Assembly: GCA_029990175.1 (NCBI GenBank)
Contig: JARKIP010000005.1
Location: forward strand, 28,033,501 to 28,097,500
Length of the DNA stretch: 64,000 nucleotides
Reading direction: 5' to 3'
Origin: Petunia secreta
Lineage: Eukaryota; Streptophyta; Magnoliopsida; Solanales; Solanaceae
In this document: positions 1 to 12,700 of the stretch, piece after piece
How the letters are laid out: each line of letters opens with the position of its first letter
Position numbering within the stretch: position 1 is the first letter of the stretch
The notes under the pieces: model-generated
What the model was told of the DNA's origin: nothing
Databases searched by the model: none
Seen by the model: the letters and a program-made list of their open reading frames with translations, nothing else
Translations under genes and position numbers: made by a program

Positions 1-1169
1 TCAAAATGGATGGAGAATAACTAAGCAAAATAGTCCACGCATTTTTTAGGTCATTAGTCAACAGCTCCTTGAATTATTCGGTCATGCAATACTTATTGAA
101 TACAAAGAACAAAATACATTTCGACCCCGTCGTAGTTCTTAATCATTTCGTGGCAAGTTTAGAACTACCATCCGGCCTTAAAAAAAAAACCACTCGACAT
201 GTGCCATCTGTATAGATATCATCATCTACATTCAGAAAGCCTTTATTTTATTAGCTGTATGATTAGTGGCTTAGCTGTTAGCTGTCTAAAAGAATTTCAT
301 TTGCCTTCCTGCTTAAGGCACTAGTTCGGATGCCGGTTCCTACCTCAAAATGATCCATCCATACCAACAAAACAACTTCAAAAACACCTAACAATGTACT
401 TTACACATAGTTCCATACAAATCCAAGCTACAACTAATGTGATAACCACAATTTTGGACTTTCTCTTCATCATCTTCTTCTCTTCATCATGAGCTTTGAT
501 TTTCTTCAATAATCCCCAAATAACAACCATAGCTTGTTCGGGAAATTGTTCTTCAAACCACATAAAAAGTTGCACCCGACCTAAAAGCATAATGTAAAAA
601 TATTAAAATGAAAAAAATTAGATCTTTAAAAATGGAAGATCAAAACAAGCTCAGTAACTTACCCGCCCGTAATGACACCCAAAGAATCTGCGACCTGGGT
701 TAGAATGTGACTATGACACTTGCAATTTAGCAATTCTTCCACAATGACACAAAATTTGGGTAGCCATTGGTTTGTTATTAGCTAAAATGCAGGTGAGAGG
801 GAGTTACGGGGAGAGAGAAGACAAACAATAAAGAAGGATGAAGGAAGAAGAAATAAAGTTGAAAGAGAGGGAGAGTTATGGGGAGAGAGAAACAATGGAG
901 GAAAAATGGTGAAATTAGGTTGCCAATTAGGTCATAATGAAGAAGAAAGGAGATGAAAGTAATTTCCCACTTTTTTTACCGTTGGAAGCAGTAAAAATTA
1001 ACCCAACGTGCTCATCCGAGTTTGGGAGACACGCGTTTTGCCAAGTCAGACGGGGGTGCTCAGGAGACACGGTGGGGACTACAAGGAGTGTCTAAATGAT
1101 TATAGGGAAAGTTGGAGTGTTCAAGTAGGAATTAGAGCTAACTTCGAGGGGCCATCTATGTATTCTGCC
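1..1169. mobile_element. Mutator-like (MULE-type) element, right part only
   Basis: The right terminus at about 1060-1169 matches, in the same orientation, the right terminus of the better-defined element at 13202-30182: shared stretches are a TTTTGCCAAGTCAG block, GAAAGTTGGAGTGT, and an AGGGGCC...TATGTATTCTGCC end. In the better-defined element this terminus pairs with an inverted left terminus and a 9-bp target duplication, the signature of Mutator-like elements. Here the left end lies outside the window, so class and length rest on the family comparison. The interior holds a decayed GRF zinc-finger gene (378-767). Positions 1-377 and 768-1059 show no other gene; 790-960 is a purine-rich GA-type stretch. 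Confidence 0.6.
378..767 (-). pseudogene. GRF-type zinc-finger protein, decayed, two exons
   Basis: On the minus strand an ATG at 767-765 opens a reading frame containing a Cys-His-Cys-Gly segment, then an in-frame TAG, then the family-defining NPGRRFFGC motif (zf-GRF). A GTAAGT donor follows exon 1 (767-663). The 82-nt intron (581-662) ends in a T-rich tract and TAG. Exon 2 (580-378) supplies the aromatic/Trp part of the finger, a short charged helix and a C-terminal hydrophobic segment (about residues 45-66 of the exon-2 frame) that could be one membrane span; plant GRF proteins often have this layout. One T appears to be missing in the T-run at about 568-572, shifting frame between the last finger cysteine and the Met-Trp-Phe segment. 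The stop and the shift make it a pseudogene. It lies inside a Mutator-like element with its start about 400 bp from the terminus, suggesting capture or an element-borne gene. GRF fingers bind single-stranded DNA/RNA in characterised proteins; no function is claimed here. Confidence 0.6.
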
Positions 1170-1689
1170 TATTTGTTTAATTGATTTATCTTGTCTAACT
1201 TCGTAAATTGTAGCTATATGTGCAACATGACTATTATTCAAAGCTTTCTCTGCAAATTATACTAGACTGTTCGTTTTAACTATTTTGCTTACAATATCCT
1301 TCATTTAAACTGAGTTTATAAATTGTCCTATTTTAGTAATACTTTAATTTAATTGTGTACCATAATCTATTAGTGTATGATATTTAGCTTCTGTCCCTTT
1401 CTAGCCAAAATTGCAATATGAGTGAAACCCAATATAGAAATCCGTCGGGAACCACGTTTGGTGGCACTTAGGAGGTGCCTGACCCCTTCCTTCTAAGTTA
1501 ACTTGAACACTTACTCGAATCTCTAATTAGTAGACCGACCCGGAGTTATATTTAAAATTAATTAGAAAAGCTTTTAGGTGACCTAATACGCCTAGATAAA
1601 TTTAATAGGTGGCGACTCCAAAACATAAACTTCAAATGAGTTACCCCAAGTCGAGAACCACTTACAAGCTTTTAAAGTGGGGTGTGACA
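1170..1689 (+). mobile_element. Ogre-like element 1, remnant of 5' LTR
   Basis: Positions about 1425-1689 align with the end of the LTR at about 7140-7386 (shared GGGAACCACGTTT, CTTAGGAGGTGCCT, CCCCTTCCTTCTA, GCGACTCCAAAA and a terminal GTGTGACA). The match makes this the 3' end of the upstream LTR. 1170-1424 is AT-rich and only presumed to be LTR; the Mutator-like terminus at 1169 implies that the LTR was interrupted there. Confidence 0.6.
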
Positions 1690-2129
1690 GTGATTTTGAT
1701 AAAAGACATTTGAGGAACTTCGTGAAGACCTTATAGCAGACAACTGAGGCAAGAGCATATTGAGGAAGATGACTTACAATTCAAGGCAAAATAGTAGAAA
1801 TACATATAAGGAGCATAATTAGACAATCGCAAATGGACCAAAAGCATAATCGAGCCAGTGACGCTCATGGATAGCAAAGAATGAGCACAACAAGCAATAG
1901 AATGACAAAGGCGTTTATCAATAAAGTTTTAGTAAGACAGTTGATCCTAAAATAAAATACCCTAAATCAAGACAAAATTAACAAGATCCTTTACCCAGAT
2001 ACAATCAAGAGATACTAAAAATCAAGCAACATTTATCTTTACTGGACTTGAACTACGCAGTGACCTGATTCCCAAAAGGGGATACATAGGCATCCTACTC
2101 AAGGCACGGTCACATCATAAGAGAATTTT

Positions 2130-2290
2130 ATTAGACATTGGGGCAGAATGTTTTGAGTTTCCCTCAAAAAATTCAAAGAGTATATCACAACACACTGAGG
2201 CAGAATTTTTGAGGTACCTCAAAAATCCAAGGGAAATACAAGTAGCACACTGGGACAGAAATTTTGAGCTTTCCTCAAAATTTCAAACTG
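2130..2290 (+). repeat. Three hairpin-forming repeats
   Basis: Three related blocks of roughly 55-65 bp each contain ACACTG(A/G)GG(A/C)AGAA followed by TTTTGAG...CTCAAAA. The middle one includes a perfect 20-bp palindrome, TTTTTGAGGTACCTCAAAAA, at about 2206-2225. They sit in the putative 3' untranslated part of Ogre-like element 1. Confidence 0.7.
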
Positions 2291-2639
2291 GAAGATCTTT
2301 GAGCAGCAAATAGATATAGAGGAGATTATGTCAAGACAACGCGTCGCAGTCTATGATTCAATGGAACGAATTTGCATTATTTTTTAAACATGATTTTCCT
2401 GAAAACACATGCATATCCCCTTTCCTTATCCCTTTTGCTCACAGGTCAACTAAGGTTCGACGTTCGAAAAAGGGATGCATTACAAATGAGACAATTATAC
2501 AAGATGCAGCAGCAAAGTGCAGTACAACAAATGCGCAAGTCAACCTCTCCCCAAAATACTCACAAATTTTCTTTGACTGCAGGTTTACACAGGTACCGAG
2601 TATACCCAAACATTTTTGCAAAGCAATATTTATCAATTT

Positions 2640-3340
2640 GAGAAGCATATGATCCATGTCAGTGGATATATAGGGTCTGCATCTATGGACACGAAATCAT
2701 TCTGACAAGGCATAGAATCCATGTCGGTGGATATATAGGGTCCGCGTCGGTGGACATGACATCAATTTGAGAGGCATAGAATCCATATCGGTGGATATAT
2801 AGCGGCTGCGTCTGTAGACATGACATCTATTTGAGAGACATAGAATCCATGTCGGTGGATATATAGGGTCTGCGTCGGTGGACATGACATCAATTTGAGA
2901 GGCATACAATCCATGTCGGTGGATTTATAGGGTCCGCGTCTGTGGACATGGCATAAATTTGAGAGGCATAGGATCCATGTCGGTGGATATAGAGGGTCCG
3001 CGTCGGTGGGCATGACATTAATTTGAGAGGCATAGAATCCATGTCGATTGATATGTAGGGTCCGCGTCACTGGGCATGACATCAATTTGAGAGGCATAGA
3101 ATCCATGTCGGGGGATATATAGGGTCTGCGTTGGTGGACGTGATATCAATTTGAGAAGTATGGAATCTGCGTTGGTGGATATATAGGGTCCGCATCGGTT
3201 GGCATGAAATCATTTGATAAGCATAGAATCTGCGTCGGCGGATATATAAGGTTCACGGTGGTGAACATGACATCAATGACAGCAGAGTAAGGTCCACGTC
3301 GGTGGGCATAGAATTTGAAAGGCATATGGTTTACATATGT
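2640..3340 (+). repeat. 64-bp tandem repeat array
   Basis: The word CATAGAATCC or a close variant recurs at 2711, 2775, 2839, 2903, 2967, 3031 and 3095, exactly 64 bp apart, with more diverged units before and after (to about 3330). Each unit carries CGGTGGATATATAGGGTC and GTGGACATGACATCAATTTG. The array lies between the deleted coding region and the polypurine tract, i.e. in the 3' UTR position. Open frames across it are a by-product of the repetition. Confidence 0.9.
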
Positions 3341-3748
3341 GGAGACACATCAATCAAACAAGCATAAGACAAGACAACATTGAGAAAGCAACTTAGATAC
3401 TCGACAACTTAAGCATATGTTAGTGGAGATACATACAAGTGGGAAGCAATACAAGCAGAATCCGAGAAAGCAGATATTTTTGGCATGACAATCTATAGGA
3501 GACGTCCCGTACAAAGAGCCAAAGGACTAGTGTCAGAGAGAGGTTTTCGGACAAGTTTTGAGGAGAGGTTGCACCCTTCCCATTTCTCATCTTAAAAATT
3601 CCTATTCCTACTCCTAAAATCGTGCCTAAAGCCTTTACTCGTGCGTCATAAACCCTTCACATAGGCTATATGTCGTTTCACTTGTCGTGATAAAATTGGC
3701 TATTCCGTCAACTATTTCTGCCCAAAGACTCATTCATCATCCCCGGGC

Positions 3749-3761
3749 AAAGAGGGGCAGC
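3749..3761 (+). promoter_or_regulatory. Polypurine tract of Ogre-like element 1
   Basis: AAAGAGGGGCAGC directly precedes the TGTTGAC start of the 3' LTR. The same tract (as its complement) borders the LTRs at 30424 and 56548, where it is on the minus strand. It would prime plus-strand DNA synthesis. Confidence 0.75.
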
Positions 3762-6700
3762 TGTTGACGTCCAATTTTGTCCCTCCATTTTTCGCAATTT
3801 GGGCTATATTTAATTAAAATGATAACAGTAATTTTCCAAACAAAACTACATTAGATAGCATAAATTTACATGTGTAATTCCCTATTCATATAATATTTAT
3901 TTAATTATAATTATAATCATGTAAGTGCATTTATTTAGGCTATTTTCTAAAATACGTATGCTATTTGTGCAATTTAATGCATTACGACATCATTTAATAA
4001 TTATCTGTGGCCATTTACATTTGATTAGTGTTATATTTGAGTTCATCTATATTTAGTTGTGATTAAATATATTTATTTATAATTATTTATAATTTTCCTA
4101 TTTTCATACTAATTATTTACATTTACAAGTATTTTTATTAAATACTAGCCAAATTATCAATTTACAACTCCAAGTATACTATATCTAGTCCCCGTCATCA
4201 TGTTTTGCCCACATATACACCACATAAGCTCCACCTAAGCATACACCTCACTAAAGTTCACTCCTAGCCTACGTACAACTCATCATAAGCGTGTACTACC
4301 ACTCTCCAAAGCACACGTATAACTCATTGTAGCGTGTGGTACAACCCCCTTAAAGCACCCACTTATCCACTTCAGCATATATACTTACACATATAACATC
4401 TACACTTAACACCCGACGTGCCTACGTGGCACAATCGCAGCCGTCCAAGCTCTTCATCCAATGGCTCACACAATTTCTTACCTTTTAATATTTACAATTA
4501 CCCCCCTCACTTACCAAAAACCCTAAACATTTCACCCCTTCCCCATTCTCTTCACCAGCCGCCAATGTCTTTCCTTTTTCTCCACAAAACCCGACCGGAT
4601 ACACTAATCAACACCATGACTCTGCCGATCTCTCCGATCTTCACGCGTCGCTCTCTCTCCCTTGTCGTTTTCACATGGAAAAAGGGAAACAAATCCCTCT
4701 CATCCCTCTTTCTATAGAAAATCGAAAAGGAAGAGAAAGGATCGAAAGAATCTCGTCAAAATCCGAGTAATCTTCGATTAAGAAGGTAAGTAGTCAATCA
4801 TTCAAACTTGAATTGTTAAAAATGATAGAAACTGATCGGGTCAGGCATGACCCCACCCGAACTCATAAACGGGTAATATCTTTTCCTTTTTTTTTATTAT
4901 CTTTCTTTCTTTTACTGATTCTGTTGAAAATCTCGGATTGCATGTTCATTTGTCTATTAACATGCCTTATTTGGATTCATTTTGTTTTCTCGCTGTCGAA
5001 ATTTAGGATTTTAGAATTTGTAATTCTAGTAAGTTAAACTTGATTATCCAATTTCCTTAAAGGCTATGTTAGCTACTATATGTGATTGCTCGGTCAAAAG
5101 TTCTAGCCCGAAAGGCCTGGTTGTTCTGAATTTGATGTCATTCAAGCGTATAAGAGCATGTAAATATTATCTAAGTAATATATGTGACATGTAACCGTGT
5201 GCGTGTACTCTGACTGAAAAATGAGCAATGGTGCTTTACTTGCCTACACCTACACACTGATTGCTATCAAAACTGTATTTCCTTAAATAAGTTTGCCTAA
5301 ATAATTCAACTGCTAGATTTATGCTTGCTAATGTGTACTGTTTCTTCTTCAAATATATTGACAGATTGTGCTTGTATATATTTGCCTTGCATAATTGTGA
5401 GAGAATATCTTTTTACCATATTTAAGAGGATTGAACATATCACCTCAGCGTCATTGCATAACTGAGTTATCTTTTCATTCTAGAGGAATAATTCAAAAAA
5501 TTGCAGACCTCCCTACATTACACCCATAAATACTAGTTCTCTTTCACTCTTTAGGGACTTTGACAAGAAAAAATACACACCTTCAATACCTCTCTCTACA
5601 TGCTGCACACTAAAAAAAAAATGTTTCTCTCATTTTCTTTTTCCTTGCTGGAAAGCACAAGCTCTAAGCAATTAATTTACATGCTGGAAATATACAACAG
5701 TCCTCTTCCTTGAACCGAAACCTGCCTGTGTGCCTTATAGTATCTCTGCTTTGTCTTGTTGACGACTTCCTTAGAGGTATATCATAAAAACTGGATGTAT
5801 AAACTTCTTACACTCCTTGACTGCCTACCATTAGTTTATTAAGTGTTTTTTATGAAATATTGTATACTGCCTAGCCTCTATTAGGCCAACAACTAACCAT
5901 TGTGCAGGTCTTTGTTATTCTAGGATAGCCCTCGAGGCTATACCATTGTTTATGTCCTTTTGCAGGCAGCTCTATTCAAGAAATGAGTCGGTTTAGAATC
6001 GATTTGAGATCTACAGAAGTTAGAAACCAAGGGACAAGGCCTTGCTCTTTTCTTTCTCTTTTTAATTTGCATTTAGTGCTAAAGTGTTATTTATGTATTC
6101 ATTAGGAATAGTAATGGTATGTATAAGCACCGTAAGGTGAAAGTTAGTATACAGTTTTTTTACAATCGATGATGTTGCTGAGTGCGACAAGTTGGCAAAA
6201 TATGGGCCCTCTCTATCCCTCATCTTTTAGTTAGTTATGCAGCATGACTTTGGATTGGATTGTTGTGTGCATAATCTGAAAATTAGTAGAATGGGACAGG
6301 TTTTAAAATCATTTTATAGCAAAGGGTTGTTTTGCTGAAAATTAGAAAATAGGCTAAAATTGTAAAGTACATTTAAAAGGGCTTATTTGTGCAATTTGTG
6401 AAGTGATATTACAGCAGGTCTATAATTTAAATTTGAAACTGAAAATAGATTGTTTTTGCAAAGTTTTATTTTATGAAAATGTAATATGTTGCATGTAATA
6501 TCATAAAGCGGCTAAAACTGTAGGTTTATTTAAAAGGTGGCCTATTTCTGCAAATCCAAGACTTTTAAAACGTAACAGTAGCGTGTGGCTTTTAATCTTT
6601 ATGACAGTTTATAAGTTAATTTGGAGGCTTCTCTTTTCAAATTGCACGACTTGTTTCATCTCAATGTGTTTAAGCATGACCGTACTTTTTATGTGACGCC

Positions 6701-7386
6701 TAGCTCGAGTATAGTTTGGGGAACTTAATACAGTTAGGAGAGTCTAGATATTTTATATTTAAATTAGTAGTCTCAATGGCCTCTGAGACATTAAGTGGGA
6801 CGCTAGTAAACCTTTAGGACGTTTTAAAATGTTAGTATGCAATCTAGTTAAATACTTTAAGAGGGTATGGAGGTTAAGGGTAATTTAAGTCCATCGGAAA
6901 TGATGGAAATTACCCGAGCTATATATTGATAGTGGATTTTGAAACTATCGTCCCTTACAAAAGCCGAGTTCTTATCCGAATAGGATAATAAAACCTAGAG
7001 TTGTTTATTTAAATGATTATATTTCAAATTGTATATGCAAATACCTTAAACTGCCAATTTACTTGTTTTGCATCCCATATCTCTTTTGTTTATTTAATTT
7101 AGCTTTTATTCTTTTTATAAGCACTGCGTTAAACCTAATATAGAAATCGGTCGGGAACCACGTTTAGTGAAACTTAGGAGGTGCCTAACCCCTTCCTTCT
7201 AGGTTATTTCGAACACTTACCCGAATCTCTGACTAGTAGACTAATCTGGAGTTTATTATTGAATTAGAAATTAATAGGTGACCAAATACGCCTAAGAAAT
7301 TTATTAGGTAGCGACTCCAAAACTTTTAACTCCAAACGAGTTACCCCAAGTCAAAAAACTGCTTACTATTCAAGTGAGGTGTGACA
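3762..7386 (+). mobile_element. Ogre-like element 1, 3' LTR (3.6 kb)
   Basis: This LTR starts TGTTGACGTCCAATTTTGTC after the polypurine tract and ends GGTGTGACA; its last 250 bp match 1425-1689. 4200-4420 is C-rich and G-poor. Around 4380 there is a TATA-like ATATATAC followed by CT-rich leader-like sequence, a plausible LTR promoter. The conserved GCGACTCCAAAA motif lies at 7309-7322. Short open frames inside (4418-4717, 4813-5037) show no protein similarity I recognise and are left out. Confidence 0.7.
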
Positions 7387-9009
7387 GACGTTGCAAAATA
7401 AGTCACAAAAGGAATCGAGTAAAGAGCTGTCAAAAAACAAAATAGTGAAGAAACCTACAAAGAAAAGGTGAAGAAGCATGGGAAGAAAACCAAAGTCTAA
7501 GCTGATCATTATTGAAAGTTACACCGCCCATGACACTGGAAGAATATTTACCAAGCTGGTTTCGCATGAAGCTCTCTAGTGGTCATATCAAGGCCTCTTG
7601 TTGCAATGTTTTTGAAAAGGAGGAAGTGAAGAAAAATGTATCACCACCATTTGCTTCGAAATTTGAACAACTCGCCGAGTCTCATTCTAAAGAAGTGGAC
7701 TATTTTGATTCAAAATTCACCTTCATTAATGATGATGTTTTTCTGGGTGAAGAACTTTATAATCGTCCCTTATTCATTACTGGTCTTGTGCGCGAGAAAA
7801 GGATAAATATAATCATTATTTATGGGGAATCTGGAGTCAACATTCTCCGGAATTGTATGGTCAACAACTTGGCAGCCCAATTGATGAACTATCTGTAAGT
7901 CGTCTGATGATTCAGGGATTCAATCAAGGGGGAAAAGGGCCATACGTGCAGTCAAGCTGGATATCACCATTGATGATATGCGCTCCAGTGCATGGATGCA
8001 CGTGATTGATGCAAAAACTTCATACAATATCTGCTTTGTAGGCCATGGATACACGAGAACAAAGTAATTCCATCAACCTACATTAAACGCTTGAAATACT
8101 TTGACAATGGGGTCGAAAAGAAGATTGTTGTCTATGATAAACCCGTTGATAAGATAGAAGAACATTTTGTCGACGCCAGGTTCTACTTGAAAATGCATGT
8201 CTCAAAGGAAGTCAGAATTGACAATGTTGTACCAATCAAAGATATTGAGGTCGTAAACGAAAGAGCTGAGGTAGTAGTTGGCAAGATGAAAGTTATAGCC
8301 AAGGAAGACCAAACGCTTATCGATGTGACAAAAGTACCCAAGTTGAATGTCACCACTTCAAGCAAAAAAGTAAATTCTATTTTTTTCTACGTCCCAAGTA
8401 AAAAGAAGGTTGTGAATAAATCTTCTGAATTCTAAAGTAGCATGTTGGGAAGATTAACCCTTCCTATCAAGCAGATTGATACAATCACGTTGTCCTTAAA
8501 ACTACTTCAAGGATTTGTCAAATCATCAAATCATTATTCGCCTCGAACTGAAGAATTCCCTGCAAAGCGCAGAGGTGAGGATTTCGACCCTAATGCGTAC
8601 AAGTTATTGGCAAAAGATGGACACAATCTCGATGAGCCATCAAAGCTTAGAAAGCTCACGCCTGAAGCTGCTGGAGAACGAGTCCATGATCTTAACTCTA
8701 TTCAAAAGATGATGATGGAAAAAGGATACCCATGAAGCAATCACGAGAAGGGTTGGTTCGCCAGTACGTATCACTATAAAAAAAGTGAATAGTAACTATA
8801 TAATTGTTGAAGAAGAGTCTGTTGCATCGAATGAAAGGCCTTCTGTATTTGATCGGCTTACCGAAACAACTCTAAGAACTTCAATTTTTGACAGATTGGG
8901 ACTGTTAAAGAGGAAACACAAGCTCCAAAGAAATCGTGGAAAGGTTGAAGTGCCCACCTCTTCTAGAATCCATAGTTCATCAATGAACTTCCAATGTTTG
9001 ATCCTTTAA
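7387..9009 (+). pseudogene. Gypsy (Tat/Ogre-type) gag-pol fragment around the protease, decayed
   Basis: Three plus-strand frames (7512-7898, 8091-8435, 8442-8735), with a further piece at 8785-9009, together resemble the protease-to-linker part of a Tat/Ogre polyprotein. The first ends in a degenerate retropepsin-like region in which the expected catalytic Asp is replaced (IYGESGVNI at about residues 102-110). Between 7900 and 8090 another frame encodes a remnant of the MIQGFNQGG and HVIDAKTSYN type. The piece at 8091 begins with a DNGVEKK segment; the last contains two SVFDRL/SIFDRL motifs typical of the linker. Several frameshifts separate the parts, so no functional product is expected. 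No LTR of its own is visible: the upstream LTR (ending 7386) is not followed by a primer-binding site, so this may be older host sequence or the rearranged interior of element 1. Confidence 0.65.
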
Positions 9010-9104
9010 AGAATGTGGCGAGAAACAGAAATTGTAATTTCATGTGGAAAGGTTCTCAAAGCAAAGACTCATACAATAGTTCATACCAAGGAGCCAGATA
9101 GAGG

Positions 9105-9680
9105 ACTGGCTTCAAATATGAAACTGTATTAATCCCCATAGTATCAGTACCTGGTAATTAGCTATGTTATAGTTCAAGGATTCTTCTTTCCAACAGTGAA
9201 AGCGGATCGCAATTCGGATACACCTCCAGTGAGATACGATTGTTTTCGTCAGTATGCTATGATAGACAGTGCACCAAAATTCAGAACTGACTTCAGATAT
9301 TAAACTGTATTAATCAGAATGAGGTCATTACCTAAGTTTTCGATATGTTTTAGCTCAAGGAGTCCTCTTTTCAATGGAGAAAATGTCTTGTGATTCCGAC
9401 GCTCCCACAAGAAGATATGACTTTTCCCATCAAGATGCTTAAAGCTGTAAATATCTGCACTCCAGAATTCAGAACCGACTTCAATGCTAAACTATATTAA
9501 TCGGGATGGAATCAGTACCTGATTTTTTGATGTGATATAGCTCTAAAGTCCTCTTAACAATGGAGAAAGCTTCTTTAAATTCGGATGCTCCCACAAAAAG
9601 ATATGGTTGTTTCCGTGAAAACACTTAAAGCTGTGAAAATATGAGCATCTAAACGCAGAATTTGAATGTAACTTTGTGTT
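9105..9680 (+). repeat. Three tandem units of about 181-188 bp
   Basis: Units begin at about 9110, 9291 and 9479 with CTTCA(A/G)(A/T)... and share AAACT(G/A)TATTAATC, a TCAGTACCTG-like word, TCCTCTTTTCAATGGAGAAA-like blocks and GATATGA/GATATGG. They follow the decayed polyprotein and precede the LTR at 9713. Divergence between units is considerable, indicating age. 9010-9104 holds nothing recognisable. Confidence 0.75.
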
Positions 9681-9712
9681 TCAAAATATACCTAAGAATG
9701 TACTTTATTTAT

Positions 9713-12700
9713 TGTTGAACCCCAAAAAAATACCCTTTCTTTAAGAAAAGATAGGTTTCGGGTATATTTCAACAAAATGGGACTCCAAAGGGTTTCTTTT
9801 GGAGTCGCCACCTAATTTAGGAGAATTAGGAACCAATTAATTAAATAAAGCGTGCAGTTCCACCATTTTAAGGAAAATGGTTTTTTTTTTTTAGAGATTC
9901 TAAGTAAGAGGTTCAATTATTTTCGAAAGAACATTTTCATTTGAAAAGCATTTTTGAAAATCCACAAAATGTGGTTAATCCTTCGGTTTTTACAAAATAG
10001 CTTACAAATTTCTAACTTTTGATATTTAATTAAAATCTTAAATTTAATACTATAATACATAACTATTATAAATTATGCTTTAAAAGAAGATGAATTTAAA
10101 TGTGATAAAAAATGTAATTTGCTAAGAAATAGGGAATCAATGAAGAAAATTTCTATTGAAGTTGCGATTTATGGAATTTGAGACAAAACTACTACTTCTA
10201 TTATTTTCAAATTTTATTGCACGCACTATTTAACTGAAAGATTCAAAATTTCTAAATAAGATGGCAATTCTAAAGAAAATAATTTATTCACAATAAATAA
10301 CTCAAAATAAATACTCATTAACAAATAATAATCTAAATTATTCTACAACTAATAAAGGGGAAAAACCTAATGATATGCAAATTCTAAAGGGTTGGGAAAA
10401 AAGAAGAGTTAGAAGATAGAACCCAGAAACTGCAGAAGAAATGGCAACTTTATTATTTTTACATTTTATGCCCATGAGCCTAAGTTACATTAAACGGCTC
10501 AACAATGCATTTTTAATTTCTATAATCTTTTTTTGCTTAAACGCATGACTCCGGACTCGATCCCAAATGACTCCAAGTTGATATAAACCATCCCAATTGG
10601 AGAGTTTTAGCCAACTCGTCCCAAGAGTTTTCATGCAAAGATAGAAGAAATAAAGATTAGCAAGTGTTTAAACAGGGAGAAAAACTAAATAAATAGGCAA
10701 GCAATTAAAGATACAACAAGTCAAAAGTTTAAACGGCTTCGTCAGGACAAAATGCAATAGAATAGTTTATTTTGGCATATAGCCGAGAGGATTATCAGAT
10801 TTGATTCCATAGCCACCATTCGAGATTTTACACGCCAACAAGAAAAGAAACTAAAAGATTCAAGTCAAAATTAGGAAGCTCAAACTTGGGATCAGCTTAC
10901 AAACATCTAATTAAAAGCGCACAAACACGTTATTTCTTCTATTTCAATAGGAAACCAATGCAGTCCTTTCTTATAAAGCAAAATATCAATAACTTAAGAG
11001 AAAAGCAGCTGCAAGACATTGCAACAAAGACATGAAATCAAGGCCAAAGAATGACAAATAAATTTTTACTTTATTCTCTTTTGAAATGACAAAGAACTGA
11101 AGTTATATGCTAACAATGCAACCTGCTATACCTTTACTTAAAGAATTCTATGACCAACGTACTTGAACTTTCATGAGTAATTTAGCATAAATTTAACCTT
11201 AATAGGAAATGCACCTACTTATTAGGAACATCAATTTTAACCTTCTGATTCTTTATAGGAAATGACATCAAGAGAACCGGACCAAAAGAACACAAAATGC
11301 CAACTAACTTAACCTTTCAAACAAACTGCATACACACACCTTGAACTCACACATTCAAACACATACACAAACCAGAACTCACCCACACAAGCATACCAAC
11401 CTGCTCAATCAACTACTACCTTAAACACTTACCACACATACACTAGGAACCTCACTCAGACCATTTCAACCTCTGAACCAAGCTCAAAAAAAACTCCAAC
11501 CCCTCACCAGAAACACTCCCTAAGCAGCCTACCTGAACCTACTATCACTCCCACAGACCTCACTTCACAAACCTATCTGCACTCAAAACAGCCCTCATAC
11601 ACCCTCGCATACAGACTAAACCAACCTCAAACCACCAGCACATACAGACACACACATGCATACACTCACAGAGAGAAACCACCCTGAACTACTCCCTCAC
11701 ATTCACAAACAACCAAACCCATTTGCACACCTGCAAACATGGGCAGGAGCTCCTCCAAAGCACCAAGAACATCCCCTGCATTGCTGCAGGCTACACCTCA
11801 TACGCACATCTGGACAAATCAAGACCAGAAACAAACATCCCTAACAGGCCCTAGACACCCCTGCAGCCCAAACTAGATCTATAACCACTAGATCGTCCTC
11901 CATACAGCTACAAAAACTATCAGAACCTACACTAACCACCTGCACACACAACTCACATATTCCCCAACATCAACTCCAAATACCAGGAAGAAAACAAGGC
12001 ACCAACACCTCTATACTCCCCCTTAGCCCCATATAAACCAGAAAAGAAAAAAATAAATGATGCATAACCTTTAAGAAATGAATTCAAGCTGACCGTTTTC
12101 AAAGAAGTACTTCAAACCAAGACCCCCCACCATAAAGAACAAGACATGAACTATCTTTTCTTTGCATAAAAAATTATCATGAATAACTTGAAGATCTGAT
12201 TTTCACTGACCTGTCACTATAACTATTTAAAGATTCAATTTTAACCAAAATAGTGCTCCTAACATGCTTTCAAAACAGGATATCATGAAGATGACATTTT
12301 CAGATCATCCATCCCAATATTCAACTAAGACTGGATTAAGAACAGGAAGTTTAAATGCTTTAAGGCAATAATGGAGAAAAATACTCCTACAGCTTCAAAC
12401 ATAAATGCACCAGAATGTATATCAACTCCGATTAAATAACGATGCATAAACTAAACATATATATAAACTAAACAAGGTCGAGGTGAGGTTATTACCTTGC
12501 TAGGTGTAGTGAAAAAGGGCTTGAAATCCGAAGAAATGCACGACTCAGCTAAGCAACTCGAATGAATTTGACGACTTGAAAAGCAAACCGATGACACAAA
12601 TCCGAAGCAACAATAATAGTAATGACACTGATTTCTGAACTTAAAACTAAAGAAAATGTTTAAGATGTGTATGTTGCCTTTCTCTATTTTTCTTGGCTAA

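Larger units (their letters stand above)
1690..3761 (+). mobile_element. Ogre-like element 1, coding-free interior
   Basis: This is the interior between the two LTR copies. No gag, protease, RT, RNase H or integrase motif is recognisable on either strand and there is no obvious primer-binding site after 1689, so the element is an internal-deletion derivative. It holds three hairpin-forming repeats (2130-2290), a 64-bp tandem array (2640-3340) and a purine-rich tract next to the 3' LTR. 3341-3745 contains nothing I recognise. Confidence 0.6.

Noticed and set aside
2697..3106. Repetitive minus-strand proteins of 70 and 114 residues
   Set aside because: Shadow frames of the 64-bp array in the 3' UTR of Ogre-like element 1.
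11656..11844. Small proteins in the C-rich LTR blocks (also 17046-17423, 53975-54199)
   Set aside because: Low-complexity translations without conservation of frame between LTR copies.
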